From: Haliotispira sp965263485
GTDB taxonomy: Bacteria > Spirochaetota > Spirochaetia > SP-2023
Assembly (NCBI GenBank): GCA_965263485.1
Contig: CBDHHO010000004.1
Span: forward strand, 2,108,001 to 2,172,000
Length of the DNA: 64,000 nucleotides
Direction: 5' to 3'
Within the stretch, counting starts at the first letter, position 1. Each line of letters starts with the position of its first letter. A program made the translations under genes and the position numbers. Positions 18,192 to 26,291 of the stretch are shown here, piece after piece. Under the pieces are notes generated by a model that saw only the letters and a program-made list of their open reading frames with translations, ran no database searches and had not been told where the DNA came from.

Positions 18192-18356
18192 ATGAAAACA
18201 AAAGAAACCAAACACAAGCTCTCCGATTATGACTTTGGCGCACTTGCTAAAACAGAGCCCAAAACACAGGTGCGCGTTCGTCTACTCGTTCTTCATCAAT
18301 ACACTTATAGGGGACCTCTAAAAATTTGCTTTTCTTGCGAAGCTATTTTTGGGTGA
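18192..18356 (+). pseudogene. IS630-like transposase N-terminal stump
   Basis: A 54-codon frame starting at 18192. Its first 37 residues (DFGALAKTEP, then RVRLLVLHQY) look like the N-terminal helix-turn-helix region of IS630-type transposases, where a conserved R-x-R-L-L-x-L segment precedes the first helix. After HQY the frame runs into element E7 and stops at 18354. Removing E7 and one copy of its flanking repeat does not restore a transposase frame, so the gene was already truncated before E7 arrived. The family call rests on a short match. Confidence 0.45.
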
Positions 18357-18634
18357 GAAAGTGAGGCCGAAGAATACTTTGTTGTATTGTACAGGCTTGC
18401 TTCAGCATGGAAGAAAACGCAGGTCGCTCCAGCGCGAGAGGCAGCGAACGCTGGAGGACGAGGAAGGGTCGTGCGCAGCCCAGCCAGACCTTCCGCAAAG
18501 AGCCTGCCGCCTCTTCTGACGAAGCTATTCGGCAACAAGATCGCGAGTCTGGCATCAAAACGCGGTACAATCGCTGCGGCGAAGCAGAGCGATTGTACAA
18601 TTCTCGCGAAGCGATACCATTTTTAGAGGTTCCC
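18310..18634. mobile_element. MITE-like element E7 (325 bp)
   Basis: Termini GGGGACCTCTAAAAATTTG and CCATTTTTAGAGGTTCCC are flanked by TATA (18306-18309 and 18635-18638; the next base G also matches). It is one of the longest copies. The interior includes a TTTGTTGTATTG module, a GAGGCAGCGAACGCTGGAGG segment, and at the right the GTACAATCGCT / AGCGATTGTAC perfect 11-bp palindrome. It lies on the left border of the restriction-modification remnant. Confidence 0.82.
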
Positions 18635-18672
18635 TATAGGATGTTCATATATTCTTCAGCGATCGGAGAAGT

Positions 18673-20400
18673 ATGAAACAGTTACCTACAGTACAACCGT
18701 CCTTTCAAGGTTTTTGTCAAATAACAGAAGCTGTTGAACAGTTAGCGACTGTAGGTGGTGTTGAAGAACGGGGAGCAATTTATACAAAGCGCGAGGTTGT
18801 AAATTTTATTCTCGACCTTGTGGGATACACAGTAGATCGACCCCTCACAGAGTTTCGTCTTCTAGAACCCTCCTTTGGCGATGGTGATTTCATTCTTCCA
18901 GCCGTTGAACGGCTTTTGATTGCAGCACAACGCGAGCAGAACGGCCTCAGTTTTGAAGTGCTTGCACCTGCGATTAGAGGCATTGAACTGCATCGTGAAA
19001 CGTTTTTGCGGAACCGGCAGGCCATATGCGCAATGATGATTGTACAGGGGGTCTCTCAGGAAGACACTGACGTCTTGCTCAATACTTGGCTTTCACAAGG
19101 TGATTTTCTGCTATGCGAATTTGATCAGGATTTCACACACGCCGTAGGCAATCCGCCTTATGTGCGCCAGGAAATGATCCCCGACATCCTCATGGGAGAA
19201 TATCGGTAGCGCTACAGCACGATCTATGACCGGGCGGATATCTATGTGCCGTTCATCGAAAAGTCTCTTTGCGCCCTAGAAACACGTGGCAAACTTAGCT
19301 TCATCTGTGCGGATCGGTGGATGAAAAACCGATACGGCAAGAAGCTGCGCGAGCTGGTCAGCAAGGATTATCACCTAGCAACATATGTCAATATGGTCGG
19401 CACAGATGCGTTTCACTCGGAGGTTAGTGCCTATCCGGCAATCACGGTGATCGAGCGTAGTAGTCCAAACCAGGAGAATAACGTCACACGGATCTGTGCC
19501 AGACCAGAGATCAATGAGAAGGCACTCGGTCGTCTCGCACGTGAGCTCACGAAACCAAAGCTTAAGACCTCGAGCGACGTGCGTGAGATTGACAAGATCG
19601 CGGCAGGCGGAGAACCCTGGATTCTCGAAGACTTTGATGCGCTCGCACTTGTGCGCCGCCTAGAGTCTAAACTCCCAACAATCGAAGAAGCCGGATGCAA
19701 GGTCGGGATCGGCGTTGCAACCGGCGCAGACAAGGCATTTATCGGGGACTTTGAAGAGCTCGATGTTGAGCCGTCCCGAAAGCTTCCCCTGGTCATGACC
19801 AAAGACATTCTCGAGGGGCATGTTCAATGGCGGAGCAGGGGGGTAATCAACCCCTTTGGCGATGATGGCAAACTTGTTAGTCTCGCGGACTATCCAAAGC
19901 TCAAGCGCTATCTAGAAGAGCGTTATGAGCAGATCGCGAAGCGGCATGTGGCGACCAAGGCACCGCAAAATTGGTATCGCACGATCGATCCCATCTATCC
20001 CGATTTAGCCAAGCGCGAAAAACTTCTAATCCCCGACATCAAAGGGGATGCTTCTATCGTCTATGAAGGCGGCAAGCTCTATCCGCGCCATAACCTGTAT
20101 TTCATCACGTCCTACGAGTGGGACGTGCATGCGCTACAAGCCGTCATGCGCTCAGGTATCGCGCGCCTTTTTGTCTCGCTCTATTCGACCAAGATGCGCG
20201 GCGGGTATTTGCGTTTCCAGGCGCAGTATCTTCGGCGCATCCGGCTTCCCCGGTGGGAGAGCGTTAGCGTGGAAATGCGGGATTGTTTGAAGCGTTTTTC
20301 TGAAACCAACGACCGGCATGAGCTCAACGAGATTGTTGCAAGTCTTTATGGCCTTTCGGCCGACGAAATGAATTTGATTGAAAGGGATAGAGCCGAGTGA
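18673..20400 (+). pseudogene. type II adenine-specific DNA methylase, interrupted by one TAG
   Basis: The reading frame is continuous from 18673 to 20400 except for a single TAG at 19207-19209. The two halves (178 and 396 codons) are in the same frame, so this is a nonsense change, not a frameshift. Motifs: YTKREVVNFIL, the SAM-binding LLEPSFGDGDFILPA (motif I) and catalytic NPPY (motif IV) are before the stop. The C-terminal half has a TaqI/Eco57I-type specificity region ending in LRRIRLPRWE. The product would methylate adenine N6 at a specific site. TAG terminates several other genes in the window, so recoding is unlikely. Sequencing error or occasional readthrough remains possible. The flanks hold transposase remnants and elements, marking an acquired island. 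Confidence 0.85.
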
Positions 20401-20507
20401 GTCTTGATCTAGCCGACTACGAACTTCCAGACGGGCGCTTGTCTTACCTGAGCGCCAGCGCTCCACCACCTTATCCCTATGTTTCTCCAAGCTATCCAAT
20501 GCTTTAG
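20397..20507 (+). pseudogene. truncated partner gene of the methylase (possible restriction subunit)
   Basis: GTG at 20397 overlaps the methylase TGA by four bases (GTGA), a classic translational-coupling arrangement. The frame reads VSLDLADYELPDGRLSY and stops at 20505 after 36 codons. From about 20425 the sequence matches instead, on the other strand, the C-terminal part of an ISL3-like transposase. Thus only 10-15 codons of the original gene probably survive. In type II systems the partner is usually the endonuclease; too little remains to confirm that. Confidence 0.5.
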
Positions 20508-20721
20508 CCATCGGCTCTAATAAATCCTGATCTTTTATCAGTTCTCTCGAATAATTGATAAATCTTCGAATCCTCCACTTGGCTCCCTGTAAAGTTTTCG
20601 CGCCTCTTATCCAAGATAATTTCTTTTTTATCTGATACCCCGTCATCGTCTGAAAACCTCCCGCTTCAAGCTCCAGTAAAGCTTCCAACTGTGACTTTGT
20701 CAGGGCATTGTTCGGCCGGGT
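20425..20721 (-). pseudogene. ISL3-like transposase C-terminal remnant
   Basis: The minus-strand frame from 20727 down to about 20425 reads LTKSQLEALLELEAG, then KWRIRRFINYSREL, then a closing HRDKVVERWRSGKTSARLE. This pattern (helical spacer, then a W-x-SG-x-T/S-N/S-A motif) is characteristic of the C-terminal end of ISL3-type transposases. The N-terminal DDE portion is absent, and an in-frame TAG lies at 20728. Open frame continues to 20152, but that portion is only antisense of the methylase. It replaces the missing part of the methylase partner gene. Confidence 0.5.
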
Positions 20722-20758
20722 TCTTGACTACTGCGTGCATGCTTAGGGAAATTCTTAT

Positions 20759-20975
20759 GGACACCTAAAAATGGTATCGCTTCGCGAGTATTGTGCTATT
20801 GCCCCGCTTCGCCTCGGCAAATAGCACCGCGTTTCGATGTGGATCGCTGAGATTTTTCGCGACAGCAAGGCGGCAACTCGTTTTAATACTTTGTTGTATT
20901 GAAATGAGTTGCCAACAAAGCTGCTCGCGGAAAAGATCGCGATTTCACGCGAAATTGGAATTTTTAGAGGTGCCC
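20759..20975. mobile_element. MITE-like element E8 (217 bp)
   Basis: The left end GGACACCTAAAAATGG is worn; the right end GGAATTTTTAGAGGTGCCC is intact. The interior is a join of two modules: the GGTATCGCTTCGCGAG segment with a different hairpin, then the same 140-bp CAACTC...GAGTTG palindromic block found in E4 at 8627-8790. Flanks TTAT and TTAA match only in part. It separates the R-M remnant from the LRR lipoprotein gene. Confidence 0.75.
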
Positions 20976-21003
20976 TTAAGCCATCGTGAATGGTTGCCCT
21001 TGG

Positions 21004-22656
21004 TCAAGAAGAAAGCGTGTTCCCCGAAAAATCATAGTACGTGATACCAGGATTGCTGCCAAATACATTTTCTAATTTTTTGTTACTTTCGAGAGAATTG
21101 TAAAGTGTACTGGAGAGTGTCACACTGCTGAGCTGATTGGAAGAAAATGCGAAATTACCGATAGATACCACAGAATCTGGAATCGTCACACTGCTGAGCC
21201 GATTGGAAGAAAATGCCCGACCACCGATAGATACCACAGAGTTTGGAATCGTCACACTGCTGAGCTCATTGGAAGAAAATACCCGATCACCGATAGATAC
21301 CACAGAATCTGGAATCGTCACACTGCTGAGCTGATTGGAAGAAAATGCGTCATTACCGATAGATACCACAGAATCTGGAATCGTCACACTGCTGAGCTGA
21401 TTGGAAGAAAATGCGAAATTACCGATAGATACCACAGAATCTGGAATCGTCACACTGCTGAGCTGATTGGAAGAAAATGCGGAACTACCGATAGATTCCA
21501 CAGAGTTTGGAATCGTCACACTGCGGAGCTGATTGCGAAAAAATGCGTAATCACCGATAGATACCACAGAGTTTGGAATCGTCACACTGCTGAGCTGATT
21601 GAAAGAAAATGCCCGATCACCGATAGATACCACAGAATCTGGAATCGTCACACTGCTGAGCTGATTGGAAGAAAATACCCGATCACCGATAGATACCACA
21701 GAGTTTGGAATCGTCACACTGCTGAGCTGATTGGAAGAAAATGCGGAACTACCGATAGATACCACAGAATCTGGAATCGTCACACTGCGGAGCTGATTGG
21801 AAGAAAATGCGTCATCACCGATAGATACCACAGAGTTTGGAATCGTCACACTGCTGAGCTGATTGGAAGAAAATACCCGATCACCGATAGATTCCACAGA
21901 ATCTGGAATCGTCACACTGCGGAGCTGATTGGAAGAAAATGCGAAATTACCAATAGATACCACAGAGTTTGGAATCGTCACACTGCTGAGCTGATTGGAA
22001 TAAAATGCGGCATTACCGATAGATACCACAGATTTTGGAATCGTCACACTGCTGAGCTGATTGGAAGAAAATGCGGAATTACCGATAGATTCCACAGATT
22101 TTGGAATCGTCACACTGCTGAGCTGATTGAAAGAAAATGCGGAATTACCGATAGATTCCACAGAGTTTGGAATCGTCACACTGCTGAGCTGATTGAAAGA
22201 AAATGCGTCATTACCGATAGATACCACAGAGTTTGGAATCTTGGCTTCGCTAAGTTTGTTAGTAGAAAAAGCACCCGCATAGATTTGCTCTAAAGAGGAA
22301 GGTAAGACGAGAACATCTACAAGTTTTTCTCTATATTCGAATGGATGTATCACAGTTGTCCCGTCTTTTATGCTAAGAGTCCTCTGGTTTTTTGAAAGAC
22401 TGTATTCCCCGCTGGAGCCCAATTGATATTCGTTTTGAGGAGGGTTTTGGTCAGAGCCTCCGCCGCCTTGGTCAGAGCCTCCGCCGGGCGGGTTGCAGCC
22501 GAGCAGGAGGGCCGGAAAGAGAAGGAGGAGAAACGGGCGCAAAAAGGCCGCAGAAAAATATATTTTCCTGCGGCATGGCCTTGATTCATTGGCAGCGATG
22601 AGCGATGAGCGATGAGCGATGAGCGATGAGCGAATTTTACTGGACTTGTGTTCCAT
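21004..22656 (-). CDS. BspA-like leucine-rich-repeat surface lipoprotein, possibly phase-variable
   Basis: 550 aa from the ATG at 22656 (AGGAG upstream). After about 30 residues comes a hydrophobic signal core and the lipobox LLLGC, followed by a Gly/Ser/Asp spacer; the mature protein should be a lipoprotein. Then come 17 consecutive, gapless 22-residue repeats of the form IPxSVxSIGxxAFxxNxLxSVT, as in BspA/TpLRR (LRR_5) proteins that bind host or partner surfaces. The final unit leads into a 32-residue cap. Repeats differ at only a few positions (N/D/K after IP; V/E; two residues after IG). The region between ATG and signal peptide contains a heptanucleotide tract, so expression could switch by slippage. 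The coding repeats are nearly identical in DNA too, indicating recent expansion or gene conversion. Confidence 0.9.
   Translation of the reverse strand: MEHKSSKIRSSLIAHRSSLIAANESRPCRRKIYFSAAFLRPFLLLLFPALLLGCNPPGGGSDQGGGGSDQNPPQNEYQLGSSGEYSLSKNQRTLSIKDGTTVIHPFEYREKLVDVLVLPSSLEQIYAGAFSTNKLSEAKIPNSVVSIGNDAFSFNQLSSVTIPNSVESIGNSAFSFNQLSSVTIPKSVESIGNSAFSSNQLSSVTIPKSVVSIGNAAFYSNQLSSVTIPNSVVSIGNFAFSSNQLRSVTIPDSVESIGDRVFSSNQLSSVTIPNSVVSIGDDAFSSNQLRSVTIPDSVVSIGSSAFSSNQLSSVTIPNSVVSIGDRVFSSNQLSSVTIPDSVVSIGDRAFSFNQLSSVTIPNSVVSIGDYAFFRNQLRSVTIPNSVESIGSSAFSSNQLSSVTIPDSVVSIGNFAFSSNQLSSVTIPDSVVSIGNDAFSSNQLSSVTIPDSVVSIGDRVFSSNELSSVTIPNSVVSIGGRAFSSNRLSSVTIPDSVVSIGNFAFSSNQLSSVTLSSTLYNSLESNKKLENVFGSNPGITYYDFSGNTLSS
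21118..22242 (-). repeat. 17 tandem 66-bp coding repeats of the LRR lipoprotein
   Basis: Seventeen 66-bp units in perfect register, each encoding one 22-residue LRR. Invariant blocks such as GGAATCGTCACACTGCTGAG (plus-strand view) alternate with short variable codons. Units 13 and 17 encode identical 22-residue sequences although they are not adjacent, pointing to unit shuffling or conversion. Confidence 0.93.
22595..22633. repeat. heptanucleotide tandem repeat GCGATGA x5.6
   Basis: Five complete copies of GCGATGA (22595-22629) plus GCGA. The tract lies 8-20 codons into the LRR lipoprotein and encodes the duplicated peptide SSLIAHR. Because seven is not a multiple of three, losing or gaining one unit shifts the frame before the signal peptide. 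No in-frame ATG exists between the tract and the signal peptide, so expression should be lost. Confidence 0.9.
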
Positions 22657-23379
22657 GGTGCAATACTCCTTGGTATTATTGTGCAAAATAGTGCATAAAG
22701 ATGATGTTCCGGCGAAGGTCGGAATGGTTTTAATAAAAGATGAAATAGCTTGTTCTCCCTGGAGAATATACTCTTTTCCGGCGGAGTGCAAGAAAATTGC
22801 AGGAAAATCTCCAGAAACTGGCTTTTTGGGGGAGGCGGTCCTTGACAGCTGCGCCAGCTCACAGAGAGGAAGGTCGGGCCTTGGCTGCGCACGGCCTGCC
22901 AGTTCACCAATGCTGCGCCAGCTCACATTGGTGCCATACAGCAAAGTATGGCTCGGCTTCCGTTCCTCGCTGCCGCAAAAAAGGAAGGTCGGCCCTGGCT
23001 TCGCACGGGCCTTCCCATTTCTCCAATGCTGCGCCAACTCCGCATTGGAGCCTTCGTCTGGCATCAAAAGCGAATTTTTAGATGAAATAGCTTGTTTTCC
23101 CTGGAGAATATACTCTTTTCCGGCGGAGTGCAAGAAAATTGCAGGAAAATCTCCAGAAATTGGCTTTTTTGGGGAGGCGGTCCTTGACAGCTGCGCCAGC
23201 TCGCAGAGAGGAAGGTCGGGCTTTGGCTGCGCACGGCCCTCCCCTTATTCTCCAATGCTGCGCCAGCTCGCATTGGAGAATAAAAACGCGGTACAATTGC
23301 ACAATTTTCACAGAAAACGATACTGTTTTTAGAGCATCCCTTTAGAGATTCTTGAGTATTTATACGGAAGAGGCATTGG
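22657..23379. repeat. divergent intergenic region with duplicated 200-bp blocks and element modules
   Basis: Two direct copies (about 22738-22930 and 23080-23281) begin TGAAATAGCTTGTT, then GGAGAATATACTC, and end with the CCAATGCTGCGCCAGCTC module. Between them lie the ATACAGCAAAGTATG hairpin module and an element end (AGCGAATTTTTAGA). The right side finishes with GTTTTTAGAGCATCCC, a worn terminus. The left 85 bp is the leader of the LRR gene. No plausible gene is present; translated frames here are repeat-derived. Confidence 0.7.
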
Positions 23380-24756
23380 ATGTTTGAAACTCTCAGGCGG
23401 GGCAGCTTCCTGCCCTATGGCCGGCAATTCTTGTCCCGGTCTGAATATCGTGCCGTGCGGCGTGTCCTGAAAAGCCCCTTCCTGACGCAGGGGCCCTGTG
23501 TTGAGCGTTTTGAAGAGGCGCTGAAAGAACTTACCGGGGCGCCGTATGCGGTGGCCGTGAGCAACGGCACCGTGGCCTTGGACTTGGCCGTACGCGCCGT
23601 CAAAATACAGCGTGGCCTGCGCCGGGGAGCTTTGGCTCTGAGCAGTCCCAACACCTTCGTGGCCAGTGGCAACGCCTTGCTGTACAACCAGCTGAAACCC
23701 TTGTTCTGCGATATTTCTGCCGGGAACTATAACCTAGGTCTGCGTGAGGCAGAGAGCCTGCTCGCCCGACACAACGGCAGTGACAGCATAAAACCCGAGC
23801 CGGGTATGCGGCCGATTGAATTGTTGCTGCCCGTGCATTTTGCCGGAGAACCGGTCGATATGGCACGACTCTGGCAGCTGGCCCGCCAATATGCTCCCTC
23901 CCCCTCAAAGGAGTCGGACGCAGCCGCGAAAGAGGCTGCGTCCGGTGCTTCCTCCGGCAGCGAGGCTGAGCGGATACCCATTATCGAAGACGCGGCACAC
24001 GCCCTTGGCTCGTGTTATGAGAACACCACAGAAGCCGGGCAGGAACGGCAAGTGACACACGGATGGCCACAGTCGGTGGGTTCCTGCGCTTACAGTGATG
24101 CCTGCTGCTTTTCATTTCATCCGGTCAAGACTGCAACTACGGGTGAGGGTGGGGCCATTACCTGCCGCGACCCGCAACTATTTGATATTTTGCTGCTGCT
24201 GCGCAATCACGGCATCAACCGCAACCCAAACTTGTGGCGCCACGCCGGGGAGAACTGTCAGGAGCTTGACCTAGTGGACAGTGAGCCGCCACCGTGGTAC
24301 TACGAAATGCAGGAACTGGGCTACAATGCCCGTCTCAGCGATATTCATGCGGCACTGGGAGTTGAGCAACTGCATCGTTTGGGGGATTTCTGCCGTCAGC
24401 GTTGCCAACTGGTGCGCAATTACAATAATGCCTTTCATGAGCTTGAATGGCTGCGCACACCGCAGTCGGGAGGCCACAGCTGCCCGCACCTGTATGTGGT
24501 GCAAATAGACTTCTCCTGGCTGGGCCTGGGCCGCAGCAGCGTGATGCGGGAATTACGGCGACAGGGCGTGGGCACTCAGGTACACTATGTTCCGGTGCCA
24601 ATGCAGCCCTTCTACCGTCAGTTGGGCTATACCATGGACGGACTGGGAAATGCGCTGCACTACTACCAAAGTGCTTTGTCCCTGCCGCTCTACTACGACT
24701 TGCGGCCCCGTGAGCAGGATCGGGTGATTCGAGCCGTGTGCCGCCTAGGCAAGTAG
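23380..24756 (+). CDS. pseC: UDP-sugar aminotransferase of pseudaminic acid synthesis (PseC type)
   Basis: 458 aa DegT/DnrJ/EryC1/StrS-family PLP enzyme. The N-terminus has the PseC-like LPYGRQFLSRSEYRAV and SPFLTQGPCVERFEE, then AVSNGTVALDLAV. EDAAHALG precedes the PLP-lysine motif SFHPVKTATTGEGG (K about residue 249). The C-terminal HYVPVPMQPFYR is also typical. PseC aminates UDP-4-keto-6-deoxy-AltNAc, the second step to pseudaminic acid, a nonulosonate used to glycosylate flagellins or surface glycans. An insertion of low-complexity Ser/Glu/Ala (residues about 170-195) is unusual. AGAGG precedes the ATG. It is followed after 31 bp by pseG. Other steps (pseB, pseH, pseI, pseF) are not in the window. 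Confidence 0.85.
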   Translation: MFETLRRGSFLPYGRQFLSRSEYRAVRRVLKSPFLTQGPCVERFEEALKELTGAPYAVAVSNGTVALDLAVRAVKIQRGLRRGALALSSPNTFVASGNALLYNQLKPLFCDISAGNYNLGLREAESLLARHNGSDSIKPEPGMRPIELLLPVHFAGEPVDMARLWQLARQYAPSPSKESDAAAKEAASGASSGSEAERIPIIEDAAHALGSCYENTTEAGQERQVTHGWPQSVGSCAYSDACCFSFHPVKTATTGEGGAITCRDPQLFDILLLLRNHGINRNPNLWRHAGENCQELDLVDSEPPPWYYEMQELGYNARLSDIHAALGVEQLHRLGDFCRQRCQLVRNYNNAFHELEWLRTPQSGGHSCPHLYVVQIDFSWLGLGRSSVMRELRRQGVGTQVHYVPVPMQPFYRQLGYTMDGLGNALHYYQSALSLPLYYDLRPREQDRVIRAVCRLGK

Positions 24757-24787
24757 AGCTGGCAGGCTGCGGGCAAAGGGCGGAGCA

Positions 24788-26149
24788 ATGCCTCCCGTTA
24801 GAGCTGAAAATTTGGGCCGCCGTGAGCCGCTGGCCTTACTGCTTTGTGATTCCGGTCGGGAGGAGCCCGCTCAGGCACAGAAGGCCTTGAACATAGGCCA
24901 GGGGCACCTGTTCCGCTGCCATTCTTTTGCTGCCCAATTGCGTCTGCTCGGCTGGCGGGTGCTGTTGCTAGAATTGCGGCTCGGCCCTGCCGATCTTTGC
25001 GGTTCAAATCGGCTTCCGCAAGAAGACTCTTCTGTTTGGGCTCTGAGGGCAGCAGAAGGGCAAATAATCCATTACGTTTATTCTCTGAGCGCCACCCGCT
25101 TAAAAGGTTTGCGAGCCTTGAGCGAACTGTCCGGCTGGCCGAAGTTCTGCCGGAAAGCAGGTCTGCCGCGCAGCGGGGAAGCTCAAAGCCTACTTGGAGC
25201 CTCAGAGCCCCGGCTGTTACTGGTCGATTCCTATCAAGTGCCAATGGCTTTCTATCATTGGTGTACAGAAAGGTTTTCACGGAGTCGGCTGCTGGCTCTG
25301 GATGATTTTGAGCGGCTCGACTATCCCCCTGCGTTTTCTGTGTTGCAGGTCGCTGCTCCGCCCGTTCCCTCTGTGACCGGCTCTGCCGGACGGTATTTGC
25401 GGGGCTTGCAATACCAAGTGCTGCGCCCGGAATTCAGCACCGGGTACTGTGAAAATAATGCAACTCCAGAGTTTTTGCCTTCGCAGCCCTATTTGTTGCT
25501 GGTGCCGGGCAGCGCTTTTTCGCCGAAGCAACTGCATCATTTTTTGGCACTCCTGAGCTTGGAGATGCGGCGGCAAACGATACAGAATGAAGGCTGTATC
25601 GTTTGTCTGCTACTTTCGCCACGCCAGAACCGGGAGTTGAAATTTGCTGTGGACCCTGCGCTCAGCTGCTACAGCGATTTGAATGCGGCGCAGCTCCGGC
25701 TTCTGTACCTGGGCGCTCGGCAGATTGTTTGCGCTGCCGGCCAGAGCTTGCTGGAACTGCTGGCCCTGAGTTTCCAAATGAGCCCCGGGCCGGAGGGGAT
25801 GACGCAGCAGGCTCGCATCTGTGCCCTGTTGACGGCGGACAACCAAGTAGCGCAACTGGACTTGCTGCGGCAGTCAGGCATACAGCTTCCCTGCATTGAT
25901 CTACGAACAGAATTGCAAAGCGGTTTGTCGGCAGTTACGCAGGCTCCGAGCCGGGAAACCGCAAAGCGCCAGTATTCTATTCCGGAACAACTGAGCTGTA
26001 AGTTGCGTAATGCACTGGCCGAACTGAACGTTGGCCCTCAGGGCGAGTCAGCGCCTTGGTGTGCGAGCCCGCTCGCAGTAGATACTCTTCGGCAACTGGG
26101 CGATGGCCGGGCTATGCTGCGTATTTTGCACAGATTGGGACTGGGATAG
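24788..26149 (+). CDS. pseG: PseG-like UDP-sugar hydrolase
   Basis: 453 aa. The GT-B-like N-terminal motif GQGHLFRCHSFAAQLRLLGW corresponds to the G-x-G-H-x-x-R opening of PseG. LLLVDSY and LLALDDF follow, as does RGLQYQVLRPEF, equivalent to the conserved GPxYxxLRPEF. The C-terminal CAAGQSLLELLAL corresponds to the usual CAGGSTxxELxxL loop. PseG removes UDP from the diacetamido-trideoxy altrose intermediate. The protein is longer than the usual 280-360 residues, with inserts in the middle. Position directly after pseC supports the call. Divergence at the catalytic loop (A for G) leaves some doubt about activity. Confidence 0.7.
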   Translation: MPPVRAENLGRREPLALLLCDSGREEPAQAQKALNIGQGHLFRCHSFAAQLRLLGWRVLLLELRLGPADLCGSNRLPQEDSSVWALRAAEGQIIHYVYSLSATRLKGLRALSELSGWPKFCRKAGLPRSGEAQSLLGASEPRLLLVDSYQVPMAFYHWCTERFSRSRLLALDDFERLDYPPAFSVLQVAAPPVPSVTGSAGRYLRGLQYQVLRPEFSTGYCENNATPEFLPSQPYLLLVPGSAFSPKQLHHFLALLSLEMRRQTIQNEGCIVCLLLSPRQNRELKFAVDPALSCYSDLNAAQLRLLYLGARQIVCAAGQSLLELLALSFQMSPGPEGMTQQARICALLTADNQVAQLDLLRQSGIQLPCIDLRTELQSGLSAVTQAPSRETAKRQYSIPEQLSCKLRNALAELNVGPQGESAPWCASPLAVDTLRQLGDGRAMLRILHRLGLG

Positions 26150-26283
26150 CCAAACTGCCGGGGCAGGCAATATGCGGGGGGGGGGAAGATCAGGTGGCAG
26201 GGATTGCGCTTAGGGGTTTGGGGCTGTGTGGGGTTACCAATGTACCATTCTCGCAGAAAGCGATACCATTTTTAGAGGTGCCC
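26150..26283. repeat. partial element right end with unusual G-rich block
   Basis: 26241-26283 carries the ACCATTCTCGC...GCGATACCATTTTTAGAGGTGCCC end but no left terminus. Upstream, at about 26196-26236, is a G-rich block (CAGGGATTGCGCTTAGGGG, then TTTGGGGCTGTG) that recurs in slightly changed form at 62803-62845. A run of nine to ten G is at 26176. The region lies between convergent pseG and the ABC exporter. Confidence 0.6.
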
Positions 26284-26291
26284 TGAACAGG

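Noticed and set aside
19207..19209. Recoding of TAG as sense (pyrrolysine or reassigned codon)
   Set aside because: TAG ends other intact genes in the window (24756, 26149, 40797, 44178), and no context for readthrough is visible.
20152..20424. C-terminal extension of the minus-strand transposase remnant
   Set aside because: This part is only the antisense of the methylase 3' end; similarity to ISL3-type transposases stops at about 20425.
21118..22242. Regular 66-bp periodicity resembling a CRISPR array
   Set aside because: There are no unique spacers; the units are translated as LRR repeats in one long frame and no cas genes are near.
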